64,000 nt of DNA. Origin: JAPLJC01 sp963697965. GTDB lineage: Bacteria > Desulfobacterota > Desulfobaccia > Desulfobaccales > 0-14-0-80-60-11. Position 1 is the first letter of the stretch. Every line of letters begins with the position of its first letter. Below, piece by piece: positions 35,068-44,298 of the stretch. Under the pieces are notes generated by a model. That model made no database searches and was not told the origin of the DNA. It saw nothing but the letters and a program-made list of their open reading frames with translations. The stretch lies in the NCBI GenBank assembly GCA_963697965.1, contig OY969108.1:1674001-1738000 (forward strand), read 5' to 3'. A program made the position numbers and the translations under genes.

Positions 35068-35260
35068 TCACCCTCCAATTTTGTCAACATTTTTGTTAAT
35101 TACTAACCAGACAAAACTAAACGCCAGCCGGGAGTTTTCCTCTGACGGGCGAAAGTGGCCTATTCTGCCATGGGAAAACGGGATTTGCAACAGGAAATTA
35201 TTAAGAAGTCCAGCCAGCCGTTGCGCCGCCAGAGCGAGTCCCCGGCGACGCTTTCGCAAG

Positions 35261-35285
35261 GGCGGGTTTTAAACCCGCCCCTACC
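35261..35285. repeat. REP-like palindrome
   Basis: GGCGGGTTTTAAACCCGCCCCTACC matches the palindrome at 25998-26026 with one flank shortened. The rest of 35068-35323 (amtB leader and downstream of the RACo gene) holds no other feature I can support. Confidence 0.75.
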
Positions 35286-35323
35286 AAGACCCACTGCCTT
35301 GTGCGGGGCCGGACCTGGCCGGG

Positions 35324-37258
35324 TCAGCCCTTGGCCCCCTGGAGCCGTTCGGTGACCGTGGGGAATAGTTCCATCTGGGTATGGGGCAGGAAGAGAGCGG
35401 CGATATACTGGTTCATGTAGCCCGGGGTCTCGGAAAGTTCGAAGTTGGTCATCATATTCGCCACCCGGACCTCCTCAGCCAACAATTCCCGGGAGAAGGC
35501 CAGCAAGGAGGCGCCCTGGAGAGAGGCGTTGCCCACGAACTGGAAGCGCTCCCGGGGCAGGTCCGGCAGCAGGCCGATGGCAATGGAGTTTTCGATGTTG
35601 ATGAAGTTGCCGAAGGCCCCGGCCAGGATCACCTGCTCCAGGTCCTGGAGCTTGAGCCCGACGCTTTCCAGCAGGGTGAGGTAGCCTGCGAACATGGCCC
35701 CTTTGGCCCGCATCAGGTTGTCGATGTCCGCCTCACTGATGGTAAGGTCCTGGCCGCTTTGGGTTTCGGAGGCGAAGACCAGGACGTACTCCCGGCCGCT
35801 GTCCCCCATGCGGATGCGGGGGGTGTCCAGGTCTTCCCGGAGCTTGCCGTTGGGTGAGACGAGGTCCGCCTCCATCATGGCGGCCAGCAGGTTGATCAGG
35901 CCGGAGCCGGCGATGCCCTTGGGCTTCACCATGTCGATGGTGATCAGGGTGGGTTCAAAGGTTTCAGGATTGATGATGACGTCTTCGATGGCCCCGGCGC
36001 TGGCCCGCATTCCGAACTTGATGCCGCCTCCTTCGAAGGCCGGCCCCGCGGAGCAGGCGGCGCAGGCCAACCACGCCTGGTTGCCGATGACGATTTCGCC
36101 GTTGGTGCCGATATCGATGAACAGGGTAAGCTTGGGGTCCTTGTAGATCCCGGAGGCCAGGATCCCGGAGACGATGTCGCCGCCCACGTAGCTGGACACC
36201 GAACTGACGCAGAAGATGAAGACGTGCTCAGGCACTTCCAGCCCCAGGTCCCGGGCCCGGACCAGGGGAATGCTGCCGGCAGTGGGGATGTAAGGCGACA
36301 GGCGGATGTATTTGGGATCGATGCCATAAAAGAGGTGGGTCATGGTGGTGTTGCCGGCTACGGTGATATGGGAGATCTCCTCCACCGACAGATTATGCTG
36401 CTTCAGCAGCCGATGCATCACCTGGTTGACGGTGGCCACCGCCGATTTCTGCAGTTTTTGCAGCCCCTGCTCTTTCTGGCAAAAGACGATGCGGGAGATG
36501 ACATCATCTCCGTAACTCATCTGGGCATTATAATCAGCGGCCTGGCCCAGGATCGCCCCGTTAGCCAGGTCCAGGAGCTGCACCCAGACGGTGGTGGTGC
36601 CGATATCCACCGCCACCGCGAAGTGGCGCTGGGTGGTGTTGCCGGCCTCGACGTTCAACAGGAAGGGGGAGCGGTAGCGGCGCCGGGAGAAATCGAGGGT
36701 GGCGGTGACCCGGAAGTCTTCCTGGCGCATCACCCGGGCCAGCTTGCGCAGCAGGAAAAAGTCCAGGGTAAAGCTTTCCACCGCGTGCTGCCGTCCCAGG
36801 CCCTGCTCCAGGCGGGCCAGGTCATTGGTATTATCCCCCAGGGTGGGGGGCGCCAGTTCCACGAATCTCTTTTTGAAGGCAGGGTTATAGAGGCCTTCGG
36901 CCCTCAAGGCCGCCAGGTCTATGGGACTGGGCCTGAGACCGATGCCGCCCGGGCGCCGGGTCAGGGTGCGGCGATCCAGGAGGGATTCCGGGGGGATGCG
37001 CACCACCACGTCGGAGAGCACCCGGGACTGGCAGGCCTGGCGGTAGCCCAGGTTCCATTCTGCGTCGCTCAGCAGCCCGGAGGAAAGGCTGTCCAGTTCT
37101 CCTTCTTCCAGGAGGATGCGGCACTTGCCGCAGACGCCTTCGCCGCCGCAGGAGGCGTTGATGTGCACCCCCGCCTGCACGGCGATCCGCAACAGATTCT
37201 CGCCCTCCGGCACCTCCACGACTAGATCATATGGTTTGAAAACGACGCGTTTGCTCAA
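35324..37258 (-). CDS. acsV: Corrinoid protein reductive activase (RACo / AcsV type)
   Basis: A 644-residue protein with an N-terminal plant-type 2Fe-2S ferredoxin domain (CGGEGVCGKCRILLEEG and a Cys near residue 75), a linker, and a C-terminal ASKHA ATPase-like domain (AVAVDIGTTTVWVQLLDL, VAGNTTMTHLFYG, FIDIGTNGEIVIG, ILAGAFGNFI). RACo re-reduces the inactive Co(II) state of the corrinoid iron-sulfur protein of the Wood-Ljungdahl pathway at the cost of ATP. A related activator of corrinoid methyltransferases is an alternative. Start is a TTG with AGGA upstream. No acs genes lie in the window. Confidence 0.85.
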   Translation of the reverse strand: MSKRVVFKPYDLVVEVPEGENLLRIAVQAGVHINASCGGEGVCGKCRILLEEGELDSLSSGLLSDAEWNLGYRQACQSRVLSDVVVRIPPESLLDRRTLTRRPGGIGLRPSPIDLAALRAEGLYNPAFKKRFVELAPPTLGDNTNDLARLEQGLGRQHAVESFTLDFFLLRKLARVMRQEDFRVTATLDFSRRRYRSPFLLNVEAGNTTQRHFAVAVDIGTTTVWVQLLDLANGAILGQAADYNAQMSYGDDVISRIVFCQKEQGLQKLQKSAVATVNQVMHRLLKQHNLSVEEISHITVAGNTTMTHLFYGIDPKYIRLSPYIPTAGSIPLVRARDLGLEVPEHVFIFCVSSVSSYVGGDIVSGILASGIYKDPKLTLFIDIGTNGEIVIGNQAWLACAACSAGPAFEGGGIKFGMRASAGAIEDVIINPETFEPTLITIDMVKPKGIAGSGLINLLAAMMEADLVSPNGKLREDLDTPRIRMGDSGREYVLVFASETQSGQDLTISEADIDNLMRAKGAMFAGYLTLLESVGLKLQDLEQVILAGAFGNFINIENSIAIGLLPDLPRERFQFVGNASLQGASLLAFSRELLAEEVRVANMMTNFELSETPGYMNQYIAALFLPHTQMELFPTVTERLQGAKG

Positions 37259-37480
37259 GATTCGGTCCTGTTGTCAAGCAGGTCGAGATGGGGAGTCAAA
37301 ATCCGCCTGCCACGGAGCGGTCTTCGCCCCCGGCCGGGCGGCGCCCCTGGAATTTTCCGCTTCAAGAGGGCGATTTGGGCATTCTATCACAGGCCCCGGC
37401 CAAAAAAAATGCTAAAATAGAAGCCAGACTCCGGCTGGGGCCACATCCACCCGCCGGGGCTTCCCAGTTCGAGGAGACCC

Positions 37481-38164
37481 ATGACCACCGCCAGGACGGG
37501 CAAATTGTTGCGGGAGCTTTACGAGAGATTGTATCAGGCCTTCGGCCCCCAGGGTTGGTGGCCCGGAGAGACGCCCTTTGAGGTGGCGCTGGGTGCCATC
37601 CTGACCCAGAATACCAACTGGAACAATGTGGCCAAGGTGATGGCGCGGCTTAAGGCGGAAGACCGCTTGACCGCGGCAGCCTTGACGGCCCTGCCTGAAG
37701 CGGAGCTGGCCGAACTCATTCGGCCCTCGGGCTATTACAATCTCAAGGCCCGGCGGGTCAAGAGTTTTTTGACCTTTCTCCAGGAAGAATATCAGGGTTC
37801 CCTCAAGCTGATGATGCGAGACTCCCTGGAAAAGTTGCGGCCCAAACTTTTGTCGGTCAAGGGCGTCGGCCCGGAAACCGCAGACAGCATTCTCCTCTAT
37901 GCCCTGGAGAAGCCCACCTTTGTGGTGGACGCCTATACTTTCCGCATCTTGAGCCGGCACCAATTGGCCCCGGAGTCCTGCGCTTACGAGGACCTGCGCC
38001 GGCTCTTCATGGACCATCTGCCCGCGGACGTGGGGCTTTATCAAGAATACCACGGCCTGCTGGTGCGTCTGGGGAAGGAATGGTGCCGCCCCCAGCCCCT
38101 CTGCTCATCCTGCTTCCTGGAGGGCTGGCCGGAGCAAGGGCCAAAGTCAAAAGGTAAAAGGTGA
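37481..38164 (+). CDS. Endonuclease III-like DNA glycosylase (HhH-GPD, MagIII-like)
   Basis: A 227-residue helix-hairpin-helix glycosylase. The hairpin reads LLSVKGVGPETADSILLYAL and the catalytic Asp lies in FVVDAYTFRIL. The bifunctional Lys of endonuclease III is replaced by Glu (GPETAD), as in 3-methyladenine glycosylase MagIII, so a monofunctional glycosylase is likely. The C-terminal Fe-S motif is incomplete (CRPQPLCSSC). The last residues, SKGKR, come from a heptad repeat. Confidence 0.88.
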   Translation: MTTARTGKLLRELYERLYQAFGPQGWWPGETPFEVALGAILTQNTNWNNVAKVMARLKAEDRLTAAALTALPEAELAELIRPSGYYNLKARRVKSFLTFLQEEYQGSLKLMMRDSLEKLRPKLLSVKGVGPETADSILLYALEKPTFVVDAYTFRILSRHQLAPESCAYEDLRRLFMDHLPADVGLYQEYHGLLVRLGKEWCRPQPLCSSCFLEGWPEQGPKSKGKR

Positions 38165-38214
38165 AAACGGGAAAAAACGAATTTCTTTTGCCTTTTTACT
38201 TTTAACTTTTGCCC
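38141..38214. repeat. Heptad-repeat hairpin
   Basis: CAAAAGGTAAAAGGTGAAAA units on the left and TTTTGCC/TTTTTAC/TTTTAAC units on the right are inverted around a short centre. It overlaps the last codons of the glycosylase gene. Confidence 0.75.
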
Positions 38215-38255
38215 TTCCTGGGAATGGTGGTAAGATTTCCCGGTAGGCAACCATA

Positions 38256-38879
38256 ATGGAGATTATCACCCTCGAGCGCCATTCCCAGGAAGAGTTGATC
38301 GCCCGCCTCCGCCAGGTGCCCCTCATGGACCGGCCGGAGGTTAGGGTTTATGAGCAGGCCTTCATCAGCCTGGAGCAGATTCACACCGATTCCCTGCACC
38401 CGGCGCAAAACTACCTGTGGCTCAAGGAGCTCCGCAAGACCCAGGATGTAGGCTGGAGTCTGGCCGAGCAGGGGGTGGACCTGTTCCACCTGGACGGCTT
38501 TATCACCTATACCGTGCGGCAGGACGACGGTTCGGAGGCGACCTTCGATCTTTATCCTCCCATCGTGGAGGAGTCCATCGAGGCCGACGGCACCCTGGCC
38601 CTGATCATCAACGACGGCATGCACCGCCTCTACCTGGCCAGGTTGGCATGGCTGGTGCCCCAGGTCACTTACATCCGTGGGGTTCCCAAGGACTACCCCT
38701 ACTATGCCTACCCCCGGCGGCAGGGCTGGGAGGGGCTGGACCTGCTGGCGGACAACCCCGACTCCAAGGGTTACCTGAAGAAATGCCACCGGGTGCGCCA
38801 CAACAAGAGGCTCTTCCGTGACTTTCAGGCGGTATTCCAGAATGTGGGCGGCCCTCGGAGCCGCCTGCTCAACAAGTGA
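38256..38879 (+). CDS. Hypothetical protein with a DGMHR motif
   Basis: A 207-residue soluble protein with no family that I recognise securely. The segment LALIINDGMHRLYLARLAWLV resembles the DGxHR motif of ParB/sulfiredoxin-like folds, and the C-terminal part is aromatic- and Tyr-rich (KDYPYYAYPRRQGWEGLDLL) and then basic. A role in nucleotide or DNA binding is only a guess. It stands alone between the glycosylase and a thioredoxin-like gene. Confidence 0.7.
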   Translation: MEIITLERHSQEELIARLRQVPLMDRPEVRVYEQAFISLEQIHTDSLHPAQNYLWLKELRKTQDVGWSLAEQGVDLFHLDGFITYTVRQDDGSEATFDLYPPIVEESIEADGTLALIINDGMHRLYLARLAWLVPQVTYIRGVPKDYPYYAYPRRQGWEGLDLLADNPDSKGYLKKCHRVRHNKRLFRDFQAVFQNVGGPRSRLLNK

Positions 38880-38914
38880 CTCTACTTGAGTGATCGAGGG
38901 GAGGGGCGGGGAAA

Positions 38915-39406
38915 ATGATTGACAAGCTCGAGGGCAGGACCTATCTAAGGACTAGGGGGCGCTGGCTTGGACTGGTCTTAATCGCCAGTTTCTTGGGGGT
39001 TTTTCTCCTTCTAACCCTGAGTGCCCCGGGTCTGGCGGGTGAGGTGCGGGAGGGCAACGCCGGCCGGGAGGGATCTGCGGTGGCTCTCCAGACCCTGCCG
39101 GTTCAGGGGAAGGTCACGCTGGTCGACTTTTTCAGCCCCTTTTGTCCTCCGTGCATGTACCTGGCGCCTTTATTGAAGCAGTTGGCGCAGAAGCGGAGGG
39201 ACCTGGAGATTATCGAGCTCAACATCAATCGTCCCGAGGTGCAGGGCAGGATCGACTGGCAGTCCCCCCTGGCCCAACAGCTTGGCCTCCACTCCATTCC
39301 CCATTTCCTGATCTTTGGCCCGCAGGGGAGGCTGACGGCCCAGGGGCCCGAGGCGCGTCAGCAAGTAGTGGACTGGCTTAGGGAGGCCGGCCTTATCAAG
39401 CAATGA
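38915..39406 (+). CDS. Thioredoxin-like membrane-anchored protein
   Basis: A 163-residue protein with an N-terminal membrane anchor (WLGLVLIASFLGVFLLLTLS) and a thioredoxin fold facing the periplasm. The active site is FFSPFCPPCMYLAPLL, and the cis-Pro region is LHSIPHFLIFGPQG. It should reduce or exchange disulfides outside the cytoplasm, for example in cytochrome c maturation; the multihaem genes nearby make that plausible but unproven. ATG 38915 has a strong GGGGAGGGG site. Confidence 0.85.
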   Translation: MIDKLEGRTYLRTRGRWLGLVLIASFLGVFLLLTLSAPGLAGEVREGNAGREGSAVALQTLPVQGKVTLVDFFSPFCPPCMYLAPLLKQLAQKRRDLEIIELNINRPEVQGRIDWQSPLAQQLGLHSIPHFLIFGPQGRLTAQGPEARQQVVDWLREAGLIKQ

Positions 39407-39491
39407 GCGGCGGGCGGAACTTAACTCTTCCCCGGCCTGGGTGGGTTCCTGGGTGGGGGGAGAACCGGAATCTATGTGGAGGAGCGGGGAC

Positions 39492-39917
39492 ATGAAGAAG
39501 CTCTCAGGCTGGCGGGGCCTTTGCGGGTTGTTCCTTATGATGGCCTTCTGGTGCGGATGCACGGCGTCACCTTTCGCAGCACCGCCCCCGCTGAGCGTGG
39601 CCGCGGCCCAGAACACCCTGGATACCTGGAATCCCGGCTATTGCAAGGTGGCCGAGTTCTATGGCTTTTATCAGCCGGAGTCCGCCAACACCCGGATAGC
39701 CTATGTCTCCATTGTCAACCCCGGCGCCCAGGCCCAAAAGGCCGAAGTATTTGCCGCCACCTTTCAGCTCCTCAGCCGCCCCGATGGCCGGCAACAGTGG
39801 TTTTTGACCGGAGTGGTCACCATCGGCTCAGGGATTTTGACCAAGCGGCAGGGCTGGGACAACCTGTTGGTCCCGGTACAGGAGGCTTCCCCGGGGGCGG
39901 TCCAGAAGAAATCATGA
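39492..39917 (+). CDS. Hypothetical exported protein
   Basis: A 141-residue protein starting at ATG 39492, eight bases after GGAGGAGCG; the longer frame is dismissed. The N-terminus MKKLSGWRGLCGLFLMMAFW is a signal peptide ending near CGC, close to but not a perfect lipobox. The mature part has a single Cys and a beta-rich pattern (TRIAYVSIVNPGAQAQKAEVFAATFQLLS). No family is recognised. Confidence 0.6.
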   Translation: MKKLSGWRGLCGLFLMMAFWCGCTASPFAAPPPLSVAAAQNTLDTWNPGYCKVAEFYGFYQPESANTRIAYVSIVNPGAQAQKAEVFAATFQLLSRPDGRQQWFLTGVVTIGSGILTKRQGWDNLLVPVQEASPGAVQKKS

Positions 39918-40177
39918 GCCGCGGCAGCCGGAGGGCAAGCACAGCCCCCGGCTCCCGGAAGGTGAGCCTTGGGGATTTAAGCTCCGGACCCTTTACCTTC
40001 GACCCTGCTTGAGTAGTTCCCGCAGTTATTTACGATTGCATCTTCGGGGTAAACCGGGAGAAGCCATAAAGGCTGACCGTTTGCCCAACTCGCCACTGCG
40101 GCCCCGATCCTCTCATGGCGTCCTCGTGCTTTAGGCGGTGCTGGTATCTTGGGGGAGAGAGCTTCGGGGCCGAAAGC

Positions 40178-40212
40178 AAAAGCCCTCAAAGCATGCTTTG
40201 AGGGCTTTTTTT
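40178..40212. terminator. Intrinsic terminator (perfect palindrome)
   Basis: AAAAGCCCTCAAAGCA mirrored by TGCTTTGAGGGCTTTT is a perfect 32-base palindrome with T-runs on both ends. It separates the plus-strand exported-protein gene from the minus-strand gene at 40262. Nothing else is visible in 39918-40261. Confidence 0.9.
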
Positions 40213-40261
40213 TAAGAGTGTCGGTTAAGCCGGATTCCCTGTAAGGACAGGGAGGTTGGGA

Positions 40262-40600
40262 TCAACCACCACCCGCCTCAGGCGGGGGTCCCGGCAGCGG
40301 CGCCAGCGTCGGAGCCATCTTCTGGTAATGCATGCCGAAAGCCCGGGTTTCGAAGGCCTTGGGATTGAAGGCCTTGGTCAGTTCCACCTCTTCCGGGGTC
40401 AGAATGTGCACTATGCCGTATTGATCTACTACCGCGAAGCGCTCCCCCTTCGCCAGGCACGAGGCGACAGTCTCTTGTCCCTTCAGATCCTGCTTGGAGA
40501 CGCAGAGCAACTTGGCGCCGCCCGCCGCCACTGCGGCGGTGCTGATGAAAAATACCGCCACCAAAGCCACCATCAACCCTACCAACAATTTTGAACGCAT
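40262..40600 (-). CDS. Hypothetical exported protein, 112 residues
   Basis: The start is ATG 40600 behind AAGGAGGAAGGAG. A signal peptide (MRSKLLVGLMVALVAVFFIS to AVAA) is followed by a mature part with two cysteines (KLLCVSKQDL, VASCLAKGE) and a Pro/Gly-rich C-terminus. The segment QYGIVHILTPEEVELTKAF is acidic. No family is recognised. It is oriented away from the cytochrome island. Confidence 0.65.
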   Translation of the reverse strand: MRSKLLVGLMVALVAVFFISTAAVAAGGAKLLCVSKQDLKGQETVASCLAKGERFAVVDQYGIVHILTPEEVELTKAFNPKAFETRAFGMHYQKMAPTLAPLPGPPPEAGGG

Positions 40601-41014
40601 ACTCTCCTTCCTCCTTGCGCAAAGGTTGACATCCGGCTTTCCCCCCCCTTGTGGAGTCTCGAGAAAAAGCCGCAACTCCTTTCCGCCCAATAATATATGG
40701 CAAGCGACGTGAATGTCAACTTAATTATATAAAAAATCGCAACCCCTTGGCAATGGAAAAAGTTAAGTAAAAACCTGCCCTCCCGACGCTTGTGGAAGGT
40801 TAATTTTGTCCCAGCCGCGATCCCGGGGCCGGAGCAGGGGAGGGGCGATGAGGTACTCGCAAAATTGAGGTGGCGGTTGCCGAGAGGTAAAGGATACCAG
40901 GGTCTGGCATTATGGCAGAGCGTCAGAATTTCCAAAAGACGCGTAAGGGAAGATGCGCCAGCCGCGAGTTTGCCAGGGGGCTTAAGGTTTTTCCTCCAAA
41001 AAATTCTAGAGCTA

Positions 41015-41051
41015 GACATTTTTTTGGACAAATGTATGAAATTAGCATAAT
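41015..41051 (+). promoter_or_regulatory. Shared cytochrome-island promoter, copy 1
   Basis: GACAT, a T-tract, TTGGAC (41024-41029), a 16-base spacer and CATAAT (41046-41051) lie 53 bases before the monohaem cytochrome. The same module occurs at 44210-44246 and 47130-47166. Around 41070-41090 a GGTTG-TGCGTTCC-CAACC hairpin lies in the leader. Confidence 0.75.
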
Positions 41052-41103
41052 CTTTTTTTTGGTAAAATTTTATGGTTGTGCGTTCCCAACCAAAGGAGAA
41101 AAA

Positions 41104-41418
41104 ATGAAATCAGTGGTGACAATCCTTTTAGTGCTGTCGTTGGGAATTGCGGGGTCAGCATGGGCTCAAGGCGGTTCCGCGGATAATGGCAAAGCCCTGG
41201 TCGAGACTAAACACTGCGCCCTGTGCCACAAGGAAGGCTCCACCCAGGGCAAGCCCATGGATGCGCTGGTCGGGACCCATGATGACGCCTACCTCAAGGG
41301 ATCGCTCAGCGACCCCAAGAAAACCATCGGGCCCACGACCAAAATGCCGGCATACAAGTTGAGCGATGCAGAAATGGCAGACGTTATCGCGTATCTTCGG
41401 TCCGTCGCCAAAAAGTAA
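41104..41418 (+). CDS. Monohaem class I cytochrome c, copy 1
   Basis: A 104-residue periplasmic cytochrome. The signal peptide is MKSVVTILLVLSLGIAGSAW up to AQG. One haem site CALCH lies near residue 38, and the axial Met is probably in TTKMPAYKLSDAEMADVIAYL, the classical last helix. It is identical to the protein at 44299. Being first in an operon with the multihaem/cytochrome b protein, it likely shuttles electrons to or from it. Confidence 0.92.
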   Translation: MKSVVTILLVLSLGIAGSAWAQGGSADNGKALVETKHCALCHKEGSTQGKPMDALVGTHDDAYLKGSLSDPKKTIGPTTKMPAYKLSDAEMADVIAYLRSVAKK

Positions 41419-41469
41419 AGGGTCTGAGCGGCTGCATCCGCTCCTTTAGCATCGATTTGGAACTCCTTC

Positions 41470-41640
41470 ATGAATGGGCAAAAGGCCCCGCGTCCCAAAT
41501 TCGTCTCCGCCCTGTTAGGCAAGCCGGTTGGCATCTTCGGCCTGGTGCTGGCCGTATTCAGCCTGTTTGCCGCGCTTTGCCCGATAGGATATGACTGCCC
41601 CGCTAGCACTCCACCCGCCGTGCCGGGAAGCAAACCATGA
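41470..41640 (+). CDS. 56-residue membrane peptide, copy 1
   Basis: The frame MNGQKAPRPKFVSALLGKPV continues with a hydrophobic span (GIFGLVLAVFSLFAALCPIG) and ends YDCPASTPPAVPGSKP. Its stop overlaps the start of the multihaem gene (ATGA), which argues for translational coupling. It is preserved unchanged in the second copy at 44665. Two cysteines flank the end of the span. It could be a small subunit of the membrane complex. Confidence 0.7.
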   Translation: MNGQKAPRPKFVSALLGKPVGIFGLVLAVFSLFAALCPIGYDCPASTPPAVPGSKP

Positions 41641-43571
41641 AAACGCTGCTGCGAGCGGCTGGTTTATTGGCGCTATTGCTGATGGTTGCCGGTACGGCGC
41701 GCGCGATAGAAAACTCGGATTGTTTCGCCTGTCACAGCGCCAAAGACCTGACTAAGACCGACAAGGCCGGCCAGGTGGTGTCGCTGTTTGTGGATGAGAA
41801 GGAATACGGGGCGTCCATCCACGGCAAGAATCTCTGCACCAGTTGCCATACCGATATCACCGCGCTGCCGCATCCGGACGGTTATACGCACAAGCCGGTG
41901 GCTTGCAGCGCCTGTCACCGGGTGGAGACGGAGATTTACCTGAAAAGCGACCACGGTCAGGCGGTCGCCAAGGGCGAATCCGAAGCCGCCTCATGCAAGG
42001 ATTGTCACGGACACTCGCATACGTTGTTGAACTTCCTGAACCCGCTGTCGCCGGTCAACCGCACGAACATTCCGCAGACCTGCGGTCGTTGCCATGGCAA
42101 TTCCGCGGAGATGAAGAAGTTCAATCTCTTTCAGCGCGCGCCAGTCGCGACGTATGAGCTCAGCGTGCACGGCCTGGCGTTGAAACGCGGTATCACGCAG
42201 GCGGCGGTCTGCACGGATTGTCACGGGTCGCATGATCTGCACAAGTCCACCAACCCGGCCTCGAAGCTCTACTGGCAGAATATTCCCGGCACGTGCGGCA
42301 AGTGTCACGAGAACGTCAAGAACACCTACGAGCACAGCGTGCACGGCAAGGCGGTTGTCCGTGGCATTCGGGACGCCCCGGTCTGCACGGATTGTCACGG
42401 CGAACACACGATTCAGGCAGTCGAACTAGCCAGTTCCAAAGTTTCTGCGGCGCATATTCCGGAGACGTGCGGGCAGTGTCACGGCTCGGAACGCATCGCC
42501 AGCCGGTATCAGTTGTCGTCGAAGGTCGTGGAGACGTACATGCAAAGTTTTCACGGTCTGGCGCTGCAGTCTGGCGAATTGATGGTGGCCAACTGCGCGT
42601 CGTGCCATGGATTTCATGATGTGTTGCCTCCGAGCGATCCGCTGTCGTCGGTGAACCCGAAGAACCTGCCGCAGACCTGCGGCAAGTGCCATGCCGGTAT
42701 CGGCACACGACTCGCGAAAGGTGAGATCAAGATTCACAACCTGCCGGGCGCCGAGAAGGGCAAGCTGTGGCTGGTGAACTTTATTAGTCTATTTTACATC
42801 GTCATCATCGTGCTGACGATTGGCGGCATGTTGGCGTTCACCGCGTTGGACTACATCGCCAAGACGCGGGCGCACCTCCGGAAAGTCCAGGAGTCGGCTG
42901 ACAGCGAAGTGCGCCTGACCAAGTGGGTCCGGTACCAACACCTGAGCATGATGATCCTGTTCATCATACTTGTGTATACCGGCTTCTCCCACAAGTATCC
43001 CGATGCGTTTTTCAGTTGGCCATTCAAGCTGCTGGAAAATGGCGGCATTAGCGGCATTCGCGGCATGATCCACCGCATCGCGGGCTTGGCGTTTACCGGG
43101 CTGTTTTTCGTCCAGCTGGTGGCGCTGTTCTGGACGCCGCGCGGACGCGCTTACGTCAAAGAACACTGGTTCCGGTTCTACGACCTGAAAAACGCCGTCG
43201 GCCAACTGCTTTACAACATCGGCCTGACCAAGACCCCGCCACCGGCACGCCGTTGGAACTACGCCGAGAAGATCGAGTATTGGGCGCTGATGTGGGGATC
43301 GGTCGTCATGATCGTCACCGGTGCGATGCTGATGTTCACCGAAATCGTCCTGCGCATGTTGCCGAACATCTGGCTCGACGTGGCTCAAGTCATCCATTTC
43401 TACGAAGCCGTGCTGGCCACGCTGGCCATCCTCGTCTGGCATTTCTACTGGGCCATCTTCGACCCGAACGTATACCCGATGAACCCGGCCTGGCTCATTG
43501 GCAAGAAACCAGCCCACGGCGAACCCGGGAAGGAACACGGGGCCGCTGATGAAAATATCAAGACCGGGTAA
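41637..43571 (+). CDS. Undecahaem cytochrome c fused to a cytochrome b membrane domain (CbcL-like), copy 1
   Basis: A 644-residue protein. Residues 1-23 are a signal peptide. Residues about 28-350 hold eleven CXXCH sites (CFACH, CTSCH, CSACH, CKDCH, CGRCH, CTDCH, CGKCH, CTDCH, CGQCH, CASCH, CGKCH) with many extra His for bis-His ligation. From about residue 376 five membrane spans follow, with His at YQHLS, MIHRIAG, VIHFYEA and VWHFYW, enough for two b haems. The layout matches CbcL of Geobacter, a quinone-linked multihaem/cyt b fusion, by architecture only. It should oxidise menaquinol and pass electrons to periplasmic cytochromes, or the reverse. Confidence 0.88.
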   Translation: MKTLLRAAGLLALLLMVAGTARAIENSDCFACHSAKDLTKTDKAGQVVSLFVDEKEYGASIHGKNLCTSCHTDITALPHPDGYTHKPVACSACHRVETEIYLKSDHGQAVAKGESEAASCKDCHGHSHTLLNFLNPLSPVNRTNIPQTCGRCHGNSAEMKKFNLFQRAPVATYELSVHGLALKRGITQAAVCTDCHGSHDLHKSTNPASKLYWQNIPGTCGKCHENVKNTYEHSVHGKAVVRGIRDAPVCTDCHGEHTIQAVELASSKVSAAHIPETCGQCHGSERIASRYQLSSKVVETYMQSFHGLALQSGELMVANCASCHGFHDVLPPSDPLSSVNPKNLPQTCGKCHAGIGTRLAKGEIKIHNLPGAEKGKLWLVNFISLFYIVIIVLTIGGMLAFTALDYIAKTRAHLRKVQESADSEVRLTKWVRYQHLSMMILFIILVYTGFSHKYPDAFFSWPFKLLENGGISGIRGMIHRIAGLAFTGLFFVQLVALFWTPRGRAYVKEHWFRFYDLKNAVGQLLYNIGLTKTPPPARRWNYAEKIEYWALMWGSVVMIVTGAMLMFTEIVLRMLPNIWLDVAQVIHFYEAVLATLAILVWHFYWAIFDPNVYPMNPAWLIGKKPAHGEPGKEHGAADENIKTG

Positions 43572-43735
43572 CACCGTCCTCGTTGCCCTTTTGCTCGCCG
43601 GCACTCCCTTGTTGCTGGCGGAAGAAGACAAGACGTCTGACCGCTGGGGCGTCTGCAACGGATAAGAAACCAAAGACCGTGAAGCCTCAAAGCACGCCCG
43701 CAGGTCCAGCCCGGAGGGTAATAAAACTTCCAGTG
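43549..43735 (+). pseudogene. Decayed start of a further cytochrome gene, copy 1
   Basis: An ATG at 43549 inside the end of the previous gene gives MKISRPGNTVLVALLLAGTP, a signal-peptide-like sequence, then LAEEDKTSDRWGVCNG and a stop at 43663. Comparison with 46708-46890 suggests the ancestor read DRCGVCHD-QETKDWEVSKHA, i.e. the first haem site of a multihaem cytochrome; here W and N replace the Cys and His, and a frameshift follows. Confidence 0.45.
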
Positions 43736-44209
43736 GGACCAAGAGGAAAAGTAAAGGGCCGAGCGTTACGGGATCATAGGCCCGGCCATAGGCCCTGCAA
43801 CCTTTTTTACCTGGCGTCCTAGCGGTGACCGCCGCCGACCATTAAGTAACCAACGCCCACATGGGGGGATGCGCCAACCCCGCTGATCGCCCCCGTACCA
43901 GGCGCTCTAGTTTATTTTTCCTCTTTCGGGCCCAAAAGCGAAACCGGGGGATACCACCCACGTCCCCCGGGGAAAGACTAGCCCTCCTGCGCTCCTGGAA
44001 GGCCAATTTTGTCTAAGCCGCGGACCCGGGGCCGGAGCAGGGGAGGAGAGCGAGGTGCTCGCAAAATTGAGTTGACGGCTAATAGGATACCATGGTATGG
44101 TATATTGGGTCTTGAGAATTTCAATCCAACAGGACGGGTAAGGAAAGATGCTCTAGCCGCGGGTTAGGCATGTCGGCAGGGATTTTTCCTCCAAAAAATT
44201 CGAGACCTA
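43736..44209. other. Intergenic stretch between the two modules
   Basis: There is no gene. The first 250 bases are unique to this site; from about 43983 the sequence is the duplicated leader of the second module (CCGCGGACCCGGGGCCGGAG and GTGCTCGCAAAATTGAG blocks). Confidence 0.7.
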
Positions 44210-44246
44210 GACATTTTTTTGGACAAATGTATGAAATTAGCCTAAT
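44210..44246 (+). promoter_or_regulatory. Shared cytochrome-island promoter, copy 2
   Basis: ACAT, a T-tract, TTGGAC (44219-44224), a 16-base spacer and CCTAAT (44241-44246). The -10 box differs from copies 1 and 3 by one base, so it may be weaker. Confidence 0.75.
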
Positions 44247-44298
44247 CTTTTTATGGTAAAATTTTACGGTTGTGCGTTCCCAACCATAAGGAGAAAAA

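Noticed and set aside
42789..43742. Long minus-strand frames opposite the multihaem cytochrome genes
   Set aside because: They are antisense to clear CXXCH-rich coding sequence and change with it between the two copies.
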